This document shows positions 11,867 to 18,078 of a stretch of DNA of 23,325 bases, one piece after another. The notes below the pieces were generated by a model. That model saw nothing but the letters and a program-made list of their open reading frames with translations, was not told the origin of the DNA and did no database searches. Positions within the stretch are counted from its first letter, which is position 1. Each line of letters starts with the position of its first letter. The position numbers and the translations under genes were made by a program. The DNA comes from a virus: positions 1 to 23,325 of the IMG/VR virus record IMGVR_UViG_3300035670_001272. One strand, 5' to 3'.

Positions 11867-12121
11867 TCACCACCCCCTGCCGTGGTCGACGATTGGCTGG
11901 CCGTCCTTCGTTGCGAGATGCTCAGGCTGCGGCTCTGGTGCCGGCGGCGGCTCGACGAACAGGCTCACCCAGAGCAGCGTGCGGGCCGTCTTGGCGATCC
12001 AACGAAGAATAGGGCGGTTGTCGAGCGGCTCGGGTTTGTCGGGCTTGCTGCCGCCGGCCGACCACCAGCCCACGCAGAGGCACACGAAACACACGATGAG
12101 CGTCTTACGGTCGAGGTTCAT
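11867..12121 (-). CDS. Small membrane protein of the lysis-like cluster
   Basis: The 84-aa product begins MNLDRKTLIVCFVCLCVGWW, a clear hydrophobic segment with two cysteines, followed by SAGGSKPDKPEPLD. A second amphipathic or hydrophobic part follows (ILRWIAKTARTLLWVSLFV), then a proline-rich PPPAPEPQPE stretch. GGAGA lies nine bases before the ATG. It overlaps the protease gene by 17 bases. A small cysteine-containing membrane protein next to a lysis-type protease could be holin- or spanin-like; it has no clear lipobox. Confidence 0.6.
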   Translation of the reverse strand: MNLDRKTLIVCFVCLCVGWWSAGGSKPDKPEPLDNRPILRWIAKTARTLLWVSLFVEPPPAPEPQPEHLATKDGQPIVDHGRGW

Positions 12122-13172
12122 TCGCTACTGTCTCCGGTCGCAAAGGTGGGAATGGCATCAGCCAGTTGCCGTGGTGCAGGTCTCGGAAGCCGAAGCCGTC
12201 GATGCTGCCGACGGCGAACGAATCGCCAGCTGAGAGCATCCGGTCGGCGGTCGCCTTCTCGACCCAGAATGAGCCGTCAGGCATATCGTCTGGCCAGCGC
12301 GGTCCGCCCACGTAGGTCGGGCCCCATGAGTTGAGGCAGAGAAGGCCGGGTCGGCTGCCGTACCGCACGCCGATAAAGCACATGCAGTGTGCCCACGTGC
12401 CGCTCGCCCGGCAGAAGCCGTCGGCGTCGCGAAGACTGGTAAATCCGACCATAGAGCAGACAACGACCGGGAAACCAGACTCAATCGCCGCACTGGCCTC
12501 GGTCCACGTGCGGACCAGGCTCACGTACTTTGCCGGGTGAGCCTTCGCCTCGGCGTCGAGCTTGCCCTTGTCGCCTTGCCCGCCGTTGCCCCAGTTGCCC
12601 CAATCCTTGGCACGCTTGCTGCTGTACTTGGTCAGGTCGTGGCCGCCGACCTCCTCGCGGTAGATGACGCCCCAGTCACGCGACCACCTCGCGGCAGCGG
12701 CGCCGTAGCTGCCGTCGCTCCACCCGCCGCCGCCCTCGGGCTTGTTGCGTGCCTCGACACGCGAGCCGCCGTAGATGCTCTCTGTTGCCGGTGCGATGGG
12801 CGGCTCGGGCAGCCGGCCGAGATCCCAGTCGACAGCTTGGGCAATCCAGATGCCATGAGCCCAGCCCCACGAAACGCAGTCGCCGATACCCTGGCTGCCG
12901 ACCACGAACGGCTTGCCGTAGCGAGCCTGGTGGGCACGGTAGAGCGGCCGATACAGAAACGTATCGACGCCCTTCGCCTCGCGAATCGCCTCGGCTCCCG
13001 CCTGGGCAAAGAGCGGCTGGTCGAGCTCGGCTAGGAAACGCTCGACTCCTTGCGGGTCCGGTGTGTATCCGAAGTTTTCTTTTGGCGCCGGCACCGGCAC
13101 GTAGTAGAGCGCCAGAACCGCGGCGGTAATGAGCAGCAGGCCGGCCGCCAGGGCGCGTTCACTTCGTTGCAT
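12105..13172 (-). CDS. Membrane-anchored papain-like cysteine protease
   Basis: The 355-aa product has an N-terminal signal anchor (about residues 8-25, ALAAGLLLITAAVLALYY), a short VPVPAPKE linker and a peptidase C1 (papain-like) domain. Visible catalytic positions are Q94 and C99 in SQGIGDCVSWGWAHG, H262 in WAHCMCFIGVR and N281 in LCLNSWG, the full oxyanion-hole glutamine plus Cys-His-Asn set. It should be an active endopeptidase facing the cell envelope. ATG at 13172 has GAGGG nine bases upstream; the TTG at 13190 is weaker. Neighbours are membrane proteins and a holin-like protein. A lysis or envelope-penetration role is inferred. Processing of virion proteins is an alternative, but the anchor argues against it. 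Confidence 0.85.
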   Translation of the reverse strand: MQRSERALAAGLLLITAAVLALYYVPVPAPKENFGYTPDPQGVERFLAELDQPLFAQAGAEAIREAKGVDTFLYRPLYRAHQARYGKPFVVGSQGIGDCVSWGWAHGIWIAQAVDWDLGRLPEPPIAPATESIYGGSRVEARNKPEGGGGWSDGSYGAAAARWSRDWGVIYREEVGGHDLTKYSSKRAKDWGNWGNGGQGDKGKLDAEAKAHPAKYVSLVRTWTEASAAIESGFPVVVCSMVGFTSLRDADGFCRASGTWAHCMCFIGVRYGSRPGLLCLNSWGPTYVGGPRWPDDMPDGSFWVEKATADRMLSAGDSFAVGSIDGFGFRDLHHGNWLMPFPPLRPETVANEPRP

Positions 13173-13608
13173 CTTCGCACGCCCTCGCAACGTCGCGGTA
13201 TGCCTTCACCCAGCGAGCCCGCTGGTCCTTGTCGACCGGGCCGCCACCGACGCCAATCTGCTCGTCGAGGTAGTCGTGGATGGCTTTTCGCACGTGCGGC
13301 TGGCGGTCGCCGATGCTTACGCCACGCATCCGGCCTTCACGGGCGGCGACCCGCAAGTCATCAAACGCCACGCCGGTCTTGAGCCGGGGGCGGTCCTGCT
13401 CGCCGTCCCACTCGATGACCGATGCGATCTCGTCGCACAAGGCCGCGAGGGTCGCTGCGTCATCGGCAGCCGTCGGGCCGACGAACAGCCCACGCAGCGA
13501 GAGGCCCGCCGGCTCGGGCGATGGTGCCGGGGGCGTCTTGTCGCCGCTCGCCAGCCAGAGGATGCCGGCCAGCACCACGAAGCCGCCGGCGATGATGAGT
13601 CGTGTCAC
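13159..13608 (-). CDS. N-terminally anchored protein, unknown function
   Basis: The 149-aa product begins MTRLIIAGGFVVLAGILWLA, a strong signal-anchor or signal peptide, followed by SGDKTPPAPSPEPAG, a proline stalk. The remaining ~110 residues form a charged soluble domain (AALCDEIASVIEWDGEQDRP, RKAIHDYLDEQIG). GTG at 13608 overlaps the previous stop as GTGA with GGGAG nine bases upstream. No cysteine of the lipobox type is present. It precedes the protease gene and overlaps it slightly. It could be an i-spanin-like or protease-accessory protein. Confidence 0.65.
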   Translation of the reverse strand: MTRLIIAGGFVVLAGILWLASGDKTPPAPSPEPAGLSLRGLFVGPTAADDAATLAALCDEIASVIEWDGEQDRPRLKTGVAFDDLRVAAREGRMRGVSIGDRQPHVRKAIHDYLDEQIGVGGGPVDKDQRARWVKAYRDVARACEDATK

Positions 13609-13862
13609 GGCTTGTCGCTCCCGCTCGTCAGGGCGAGCTGCAGGGTGTCGATGGCTTCCTTCTCTTCCTCGCCCAGCTCGTCGGTGGCCACGAGCCGCTT
13701 GCGGACCTCGGCCAGGGCCGCAGTCGCCTCGAGGAAGCCCGGCACGCGTGGCGCAATCGGCGTCGGGCTCACGGGCTCAAACGGCATCGGCTTGGGCGTC
13801 GGCTTCGACTTGGGCCAAAAAAGAATGGCCGCCGCAGCGGCGAGAAGACCGGCAATCGTCAT
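13605..13862 (-). CDS. Small membrane protein with proline stalk
   Basis: The 85-aa product begins MTIAGLLAAAAAILFWPKSK, a hydrophobic segment ending at W-P-K. A long proline stalk follows (PTPKPMPFEPVSPTPIAPRV), then a short helical domain (GFLEATAALAEVRKRLVATD, EEKEAIDTLQLAL). ATG at 13862 overlaps the previous stop as ATGA, with GAGGG seven bases upstream. The membrane-stalk-coil layout recalls spanin-type proteins in general form, but no homologue is recognised. Confidence 0.65.
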   Translation of the reverse strand: MTIAGLLAAAAAILFWPKSKPTPKPMPFEPVSPTPIAPRVPGFLEATAALAEVRKRLVATDELGEEEKEAIDTLQLALTSGSDKP

Positions 13863-14230
13863 GTGGCAGCCCTCACTAGCGGGAGAAGAGATTCGATGGC
13901 ACCGGCGGTCGCCAGCAGCACCAGCTGCCGCACGGTGGGTCGCACGATCATCCAAATCGGCCACGCGATCACGGGCACGACCTTGTCGGCGGTCTCGTCA
14001 AAGAGCATCGCGACAGCGTCGACCGCCCATTTCTTCTTTTGGTCGCCTTCGACCGGGATGGTGTCGAGCGTGGTGATGACGAGCCGCAGCAACGCCACGG
14101 CGAGCTCGGCAAACTCGCTCACGGTCAGGCCGTCTTCTGCAGCCTCGCGGGCCGCCACGACAAACGCCTTGACCTGGTCGCCCAGCGTCTTGATGTCACG
14201 GGCAGCCGAGACTGGCTTGGAGGAAATCAT
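13859..14230 (-). CDS. Holin-like membrane protein
   Basis: The 123-aa product has two hydrophobic regions: FAELAVALLRLVITTLDTIP (about residues 41-60) and a longer C-terminal part, VVPVIAWPIWMIVRPTVRQL followed by VLLATAGAIESLLPLV (about 84-120). Charged KKK and a cytoplasmic-type loop separate them. Size and hairpin-like topology fit phage holins. It directly precedes the proline-stalk proteins and the protease, in the order expected for a lysis cassette. ATG overlaps the upstream stop as ATGA with GGAG seven bases upstream. The holin assignment is inference from topology and context. Confidence 0.55.
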   Translation of the reverse strand: MISSKPVSAARDIKTLGDQVKAFVVAAREAAEDGLTVSEFAELAVALLRLVITTLDTIPVEGDQKKKWAVDAVAMLFDETADKVVPVIAWPIWMIVRPTVRQLVLLATAGAIESLLPLVRAAT

Positions 14231-14721
14231 GCGTGTACTCCGACGATGTAGATGTCGATGTCGCAGGCGCTAGCGCCGTTGTTCGTGATCGCCAAAACCT
14301 TGTCGCTCGCGCCCGTTGAGTAGCCTGCGCCGGGGTAGGCCACGTAGAGCACGCCCTGCGGCCCGACCGTGACGGAGTCGCCTGCCAGTGCCGTCCATCG
14401 GTCGCTGACGCTTACGCCAACCGAGATGGTGCCGGCCGTGGCCTTGTTGTGGACTGCGAGCATCTTGACCTTGGCGAAGGTATCGGTGGCCGTACCGCCC
14501 ATGAGTTGCCGGGAGAGCGCCCGCAGGTCGAGGTTGGTCGTGGCCGAGGCGGCAATAGTGATGGTGTCGCGCCAATAGGCGTCTGCCTGGTCGTTGCCGG
14601 TCCCGTTGGTTAGGGCGGTCGGCAGCGAGACCGTGGTGCGGTCGACGATCGCCGTCAGGTCGAGATCCTCCGACCACGTCGGGTTCATCGTCACGCGGCC
14701 AGTGACAGAGAAGGTGCTCAT
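14227..14721 (-). CDS. Beta-rich phage protein A (tandem paralogue)
   Basis: The 164-aa product is rich in T, A, G, V and S, with alternating beta-type segments: TNGTGNDQADAYWRDTITIA, ASATTNLDLRALSRQLMGGT, GDSVTVGPQGVLYVAYPGAG and SDKVLAITNNGASACDIDIY. This composition occurs in virion decoration or tail-accessory proteins of many phages. It aligns with the upstream neighbour (14718-15245) over most of its length, so the two arose by duplication. GGAGG lies nine bases before the ATG, which overlaps the upstream stop as ATGA. A structural role on the virion is probable but not proven. Confidence 0.65.
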   Translation of the reverse strand: MSTFSVTGRVTMNPTWSEDLDLTAIVDRTTVSLPTALTNGTGNDQADAYWRDTITIAASATTNLDLRALSRQLMGGTATDTFAKVKMLAVHNKATAGTISVGVSVSDRWTALAGDSVTVGPQGVLYVAYPGAGYSTGASDKVLAITNNGASACDIDIYIVGVHA

Positions 14722-15245
14722 AGACCGCTACCTCCAACCGCCGTGGAGTTGCCAAAGAGGTAGAGCTCGTAGGTCAGGCTCGATGCGTTTGGATTGCTGA
14801 TGTAGATAGTGCTATTCGTATTCGTAACGACCCATGAATCGGTCGTATTGGCCGATAAGAACTCACAGCCCGGTCCTACTTCGGCGGCGTAGACGCTCGT
14901 CGGCCGGCCGGGATCGACGCCGAAGAGCAGCCGCTTGCCGGCGGCAGTCTCGGTGTTGACTACTCGCACTAGGTTGAGCTGCCGAAACGCAAACGGCACA
15001 TCGACGCCGAGGGTGCTCTGTGTCAGGTTGAGCAAGTCAATTTCTTCGACCGTGTTGGCGGCAATCGTCCGCGTGTCGGTGAAGACCAGGTCGGCCTGCC
15101 CGCTCGAGTTGCCGTCGGCAATGGTGTAGGAGCCCGATTGCGTTTTCTTGTTGGTGACGCTGCCCAGCTGCTGCGTGTCGGTGCGGTTCCACGTGAGCGT
15201 GGTGCGCAGCGTTCCCGACACGACATCCGTCACGGTCTCTGCCAT
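14718..15245 (-). CDS. Beta-rich phage protein B (tandem paralogue)
   Basis: The 175-aa product mirrors protein A: GSYTIADGNSSGQADLVFTD, TRTIAANTVEEIDLLNLTQS, a central AFRQLNLVRVVNTETAAGKR, and the C-terminal VVTNTNSTIYISNPNASSLT followed by YELYLFG. The order of motifs is the same as in the downstream gene, with low identity, so the duplication is old. The ATG at 15245 lacks a strong Shine-Dalgarno sequence; TAGGT is the best match. A beta-sandwich virion protein is likely. Confidence 0.65.
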   Translation of the reverse strand: MAETVTDVVSGTLRTTLTWNRTDTQQLGSVTNKKTQSGSYTIADGNSSGQADLVFTDTRTIAANTVEEIDLLNLTQSTLGVDVPFAFRQLNLVRVVNTETAAGKRLLFGVDPGRPTSVYAAEVGPGCEFLSANTTDSWVVTNTNSTIYISNPNASSLTYELYLFGNSTAVGGSGL

Positions 15246-15252
15246 GCCAGCA

Positions 15253-15269
15253 ACCTACGCCCGCCGTAG
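15253..15269. other. Small hairpin between late genes
   Basis: CCTACG (15253-15258) and CGTAGG (15264-15269) pair around a five-base loop, in the 25-base gap between the MazG-like gene and protein B. This lies next to a weak ribosome binding site. It may tune translation or mRNA stability of the next gene. No T-run is present. Confidence 0.4.
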
Positions 15270-15270
15270 G

Positions 15271-15855
15271 CTAGGTGGCAGGGCGTGTGGCCTGCTCTTC
15301 CCTCAGCTTGAGCAGGCAGATCAGCGACCAGTTGGCGGCGTCAATCAGTGCGTTCTCGGCGTCGACCGGCTGGCCGTTGGCATACCGCTGCATCCTGACA
15401 ACGCAGTCAGACAGGTCGCACAGAGCACGCTTCCACGGCGATACGCCGCACTTCGCCGATGCCGTCACGTTGGCAAACGGGTCTTCAGAATCACCGTACT
15501 CGGCGGTCTTCTTGAGGTGCAGCTGACGCAACTCCTCGACAATCTCCAGAAACGTCACCGAGCCCTCGGGGCGGTCACCTGACCGCAGGATGCCGTCTCC
15601 CTTAAGCCGGGGCGTCTTCTTCTCCTGCCGCAGTTCCCGGTCGCCTCGCAGAATCCAATCGCTCGGGATGCTCTCGGTACTGGTCGTGTCGACCGGTCCG
15701 CAATCAATCGCGTCTAGTTGGCTCATCAGCTCTCGCCTTTCTTTCAGGAGTCGAATCACATCTGCCGCCAGCCCGCCCTCCGAGCCAGTCCATTGACCTT
15801 GGAAGCGTCGTGCCCGCCGCTCAACGTCGGCGAGGTAGTCGGCTGGGAGCGTCAC
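15271..15855 (-). CDS. MazG-superfamily-like protein (DUF1599/DUF6378-type C-terminus)
   Basis: The 194-aa product has a helical N-terminal part (LADVERRARRFQGQWTGSEG) and a C-terminal domain with KKTAEYGDSEDPFANVTASA, CGVSPWKRALCDLSDCVVRM and AENALIDAANWSLICLLKLR. This order of EYG, DPFAN, PWKRA, a D-x-x-x-R helix and a D-A-A-N helix resembles MazG-like nucleotide pyrophosphohydrolase relatives common in phages. Such enzymes clean or adjust nucleotide pools; activity here is unproven. GTG at 15855 overlaps the upstream stop (GTGA). The earlier part of the open frame is a shadow of the phosphoesterase gene. Its position among late genes, not replication genes, is unusual. Confidence 0.6.
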   Translation of the reverse strand: MTLPADYLADVERRARRFQGQWTGSEGGLAADVIRLLKERRELMSQLDAIDCGPVDTTSTESIPSDWILRGDRELRQEKKTPRLKGDGILRSGDRPEGSVTFLEIVEELRQLHLKKTAEYGDSEDPFANVTASAKCGVSPWKRALCDLSDCVVRMQRYANGQPVDAENALIDAANWSLICLLKLREEQATRPAT

Positions 15856-16847
15856 GACGACCGCACCTCGCCCTTGCCGCTGATGCGGTAGTTCTCGACG
15901 TTGAAGTTGCCGTCCTTGGCAACCTCGACCGTGGCGAAGCCCCAGTTCCATTTATTGACTCGGGCGTATTCCGGGTTCATGTCGCAGAGGCACCCGGTCG
16001 ACCAGCAGAAGATTTCGTCATGCCACATATCTGTCTCGGCGTGGCCACTGGTGCGGTGTGAGTGGCCGACCAGCACCGTCGACAGCGTCCGCAGGAAGGC
16101 ACCGCGGGCGACGTTGACAGGAGCGGCCAAGCCCTTCGGCAGTTCGTGGCCGTGGCATACCGGCAGCTTGCCGAGCATCACGGGCCGCTGGTCGGTCACG
16201 TACTCGACGCCGTGCTTTTCCAGCTTCAACCAAGTTGGCAGGCTCATCTCGTTTTCTTCGCTAATCTCGGGAGCGTGCTGCCAGATCCAATGGTCCCACC
16301 GCTCTTCATGGTTGCCCGCCTTAAAGACAATCGGGATCTCTGGGAACTGGTCCCGCAGCCATTCGATTGTCTGCCGGCACGCCTTGAGCTCGCCGGCGAA
16401 GTTGCGTTTTGCCGGGTTCTTCGTCCATCGAGAGATGCTGTAGAAGTCGCACAGGTCGCCGTTGATGAGCAGGGCGGCGATGCCAGCGCCACGCAGGTGC
16501 CCGACCGCAGCCTCTAGCGCCCTCTCGGAGTGGTAGGGAATGTGAACGTCCGACAGGATGCCGACGAGGCCCTCGACATCGAGCACGCATGGCAGCCAAG
16601 GCTCGGCCACGCTCTTCGGCATCTCAACGCCCTGCCCGGGCTTGCGGGCAGCACGCTTCACAGTGGCAAGATGGTGCTTGTCTTTGCCGCTGACGCCGAA
16701 GAACGTGCGGATGCGGGTGCGTGCCGATTCAAGCGTGATGGCGCCGTTGCTGTCGGCTACCAAGCGACGGGCGAGCGTGCGGGCCGGCGCGTCTGGAAAG
16801 CGTTTGCACAAGTCCTTCGCCATTTTGGTAATCGGGTCGCCCGCCAT
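15852..16847 (-). CDS. Calcineurin-like metallophosphoesterase
   Basis: The 331-aa product shows all the metallophosphoesterase blocks: SDVH (99-102), GD (130-131) in NGDLCDFYS, GNHEERW (178-184), CHGH (231-234) and GHSH (261-264). An N-terminal helical domain (DLCKRFPDAPARTLARRLVA) is typical of a phage subfamily. The reaction is metal-dependent phosphoester hydrolysis; the substrate may be nucleic acid, a nucleotide or a phosphoprotein. Two adjacent ATGs exist at 16850 and 16847; the second was chosen because GGAGG then lies four bases upstream. It is translationally linked to the peptidase gene before it. Confidence 0.85.
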   Translation of the reverse strand: MAGDPITKMAKDLCKRFPDAPARTLARRLVADSNGAITLESARTRIRTFFGVSGKDKHHLATVKRAARKPGQGVEMPKSVAEPWLPCVLDVEGLVGILSDVHIPYHSERALEAAVGHLRGAGIAALLINGDLCDFYSISRWTKNPAKRNFAGELKACRQTIEWLRDQFPEIPIVFKAGNHEERWDHWIWQHAPEISEENEMSLPTWLKLEKHGVEYVTDQRPVMLGKLPVCHGHELPKGLAAPVNVARGAFLRTLSTVLVGHSHRTSGHAETDMWHDEIFCWSTGCLCDMNPEYARVNKWNWGFATVEVAKDGNFNVENYRISGKGEVRSS

Positions 16848-17119
16848 CATTCCTCCGTGTTGAGCAGATCCCAGTTTGCGAGAGCCGACGCCACCGCCTG
16901 CCCGATGTCGCTCACTGCTGTCTCGTCGAGATCCCACACGCGAGCGTGCACAATCTCATGCACCAAGACCTCTACCAGCTCCTGCCCGACGAGCGACTCG
17001 CAGACGCGGATGGTCTTGGTCTCGATGTTGCAATCGCCACGCCGGTCGCGGAGCCGCTGCTGCAATAGCTTCCATCGCTTGTCGCCGATGTAGAGCGTTC
17101 GCCGCCGATGCCTGCTCAC
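16847..17119 (-). CDS. Small zinc-peptidase-like (HExxH) protein
   Basis: The 90-aa product carries HEIVHARVWDLDE at residues 54-66, giving zinc ligands H54 and H58, catalytic E55 and a possible third ligand E66. The rest (RRTLYIGDKRWKLLQQRLRD, CNIETKTIRVCESLVGQELV) resembles small phage metallopeptidase or SprT-like fragments. GTG at 17119 has GGAGG seven bases upstream and overlaps the upstream stop as GTGA. A longer open frame is a shadow of the glycosyltransferase. It is shorter than typical SprT proteins, so it may be a minimal domain or an inactive relative. Confidence 0.7.
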   Translation of the reverse strand: MSRHRRRTLYIGDKRWKLLQQRLRDRRGDCNIETKTIRVCESLVGQELVEVLVHEIVHARVWDLDETAVSDIGQAVASALANWDLLNTEE

Positions 17120-18063
17120 AACGTGGCCTCCGGTGCCACATTCGTTTCTACTTGCGGCGTCAACTTTTGCGATGGCACTTCCGCCCGGAGTTTGGCCATC
17201 TTCCGGCGAAGATCCGCGGCAGCATCCGGCGCGAAGCGCCGATTGATGAGACCGGGTAACACCTCGCCACGGGCGATGGCGTGCTTGCCGGCGGTCGCGT
17301 GCTGAAAGACGAGCTCGCCCTTGCTGTCGTGCTGGCAGATCGCCGGCTCGCGGAACACGGGATTCCTCGGCGGCATGTGATACCGCTGGCCGACTAAGTG
17401 CCACGCCAAGAGAAACGTGTCCTTGTCGCCGTAGACCCACTTGTAGACGTACTCGCTCCACTCGTTTAGCAAGCAGGTCACGTCGAGGGCCGCCAGGCTG
17501 CGGCGCCGGTTCACGACGATCTGGCCGCTCTCAAACGGCCGGGCCGCCTTGTCCTGCTCGAGCCCGACGTTTCGCCACGCCGCCACGGGCACCCACTGGC
17601 CACGGCTGCGAGGCGGTGCCAAGTCGGGCCAGAACATGGCGCCGTGCCGCTCGTAGCCGGGGTCGGCAAACAGGTAGCTCGGGTCGCGTACCGGCACGTT
17701 GTCGGCGTCTAGCAGCATCGCTTCCGCCATGTCGCAGTGACGCAGGGCAAAGGGCTTGAGCTGCCAGCCGCCGGCCGGCACTGGCACGCCTAGGTTGCCA
17801 GCCACGATGCCGGCGTCGATGGCCTCGCATCCGGCGTCGGTGAACAGCCGCAGCCATGCGATGTCTGCCTCTCGCGGCAGGTGCCAGATCTGAATGGGTA
17901 GCCGGCAGCCAAGTTGCCGCAGGGCGTGGACGAGGTGCCACGCGAGGCGGTTGTAAAGGTCGCCGCCAGCCGGAATGACGATCCCGCGGACGTGGCGAAC
18001 GGGCGGCAGCAGAAAAGGCGGCGAGTCGAGGCGTGCCGCGAGGGCCTGGCGGAAGGCGTCCAT
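17116..18063 (-). CDS. GT71-like glycosyltransferase in the tail module
   Basis: The 315-aa product has glycosyltransferase signatures: AWHLVHALRQLGC, then WQLKPFALRHCDMAEAMLLD with the DAD nucleotide-sugar motif (119-121), NVPVRDPSYLFADPGYERHG, and ESGQIVVNRRR (178-188). This order matches the mannosyltransferase-type GT71 family and relatives. The likely reaction is sugar transfer from a nucleotide-sugar donor. The target could be host surface glycans (receptor change or superinfection exclusion) or the phage's own tail proteins; position beside tail genes supports the second as much as the first. No membrane anchor is seen. The ATG at 18063 has only a weak ribosome binding site. Confidence 0.75.
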   Translation of the reverse strand: MDAFRQALAARLDSPPFLLPPVRHVRGIVIPAGGDLYNRLAWHLVHALRQLGCRLPIQIWHLPREADIAWLRLFTDAGCEAIDAGIVAGNLGVPVPAGGWQLKPFALRHCDMAEAMLLDADNVPVRDPSYLFADPGYERHGAMFWPDLAPPRSRGQWVPVAAWRNVGLEQDKAARPFESGQIVVNRRRSLAALDVTCLLNEWSEYVYKWVYGDKDTFLLAWHLVGQRYHMPPRNPVFREPAICQHDSKGELVFQHATAGKHAIARGEVLPGLINRRFAPDAAADLRRKMAKLRAEVPSQKLTPQVETNVAPEATL

Positions 18064-18078
18064 AGCCGGGATTTTCGG

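Noticed and set aside
11287-12233. Two long overlapping plus-strand open frames opposite the proline-stalk genes
   Set aside because: They are arginine-, alanine- and leucine-rich low-complexity shadows in GC-rich DNA, with no ribosome binding sites. The minus-strand genes have good starts and coupling.
13129-14273. Plus-strand open frames opposite the holin-like and anchored proteins
   Set aside because: Shadow composition. The opposite strand has coupled starts and membrane segments.
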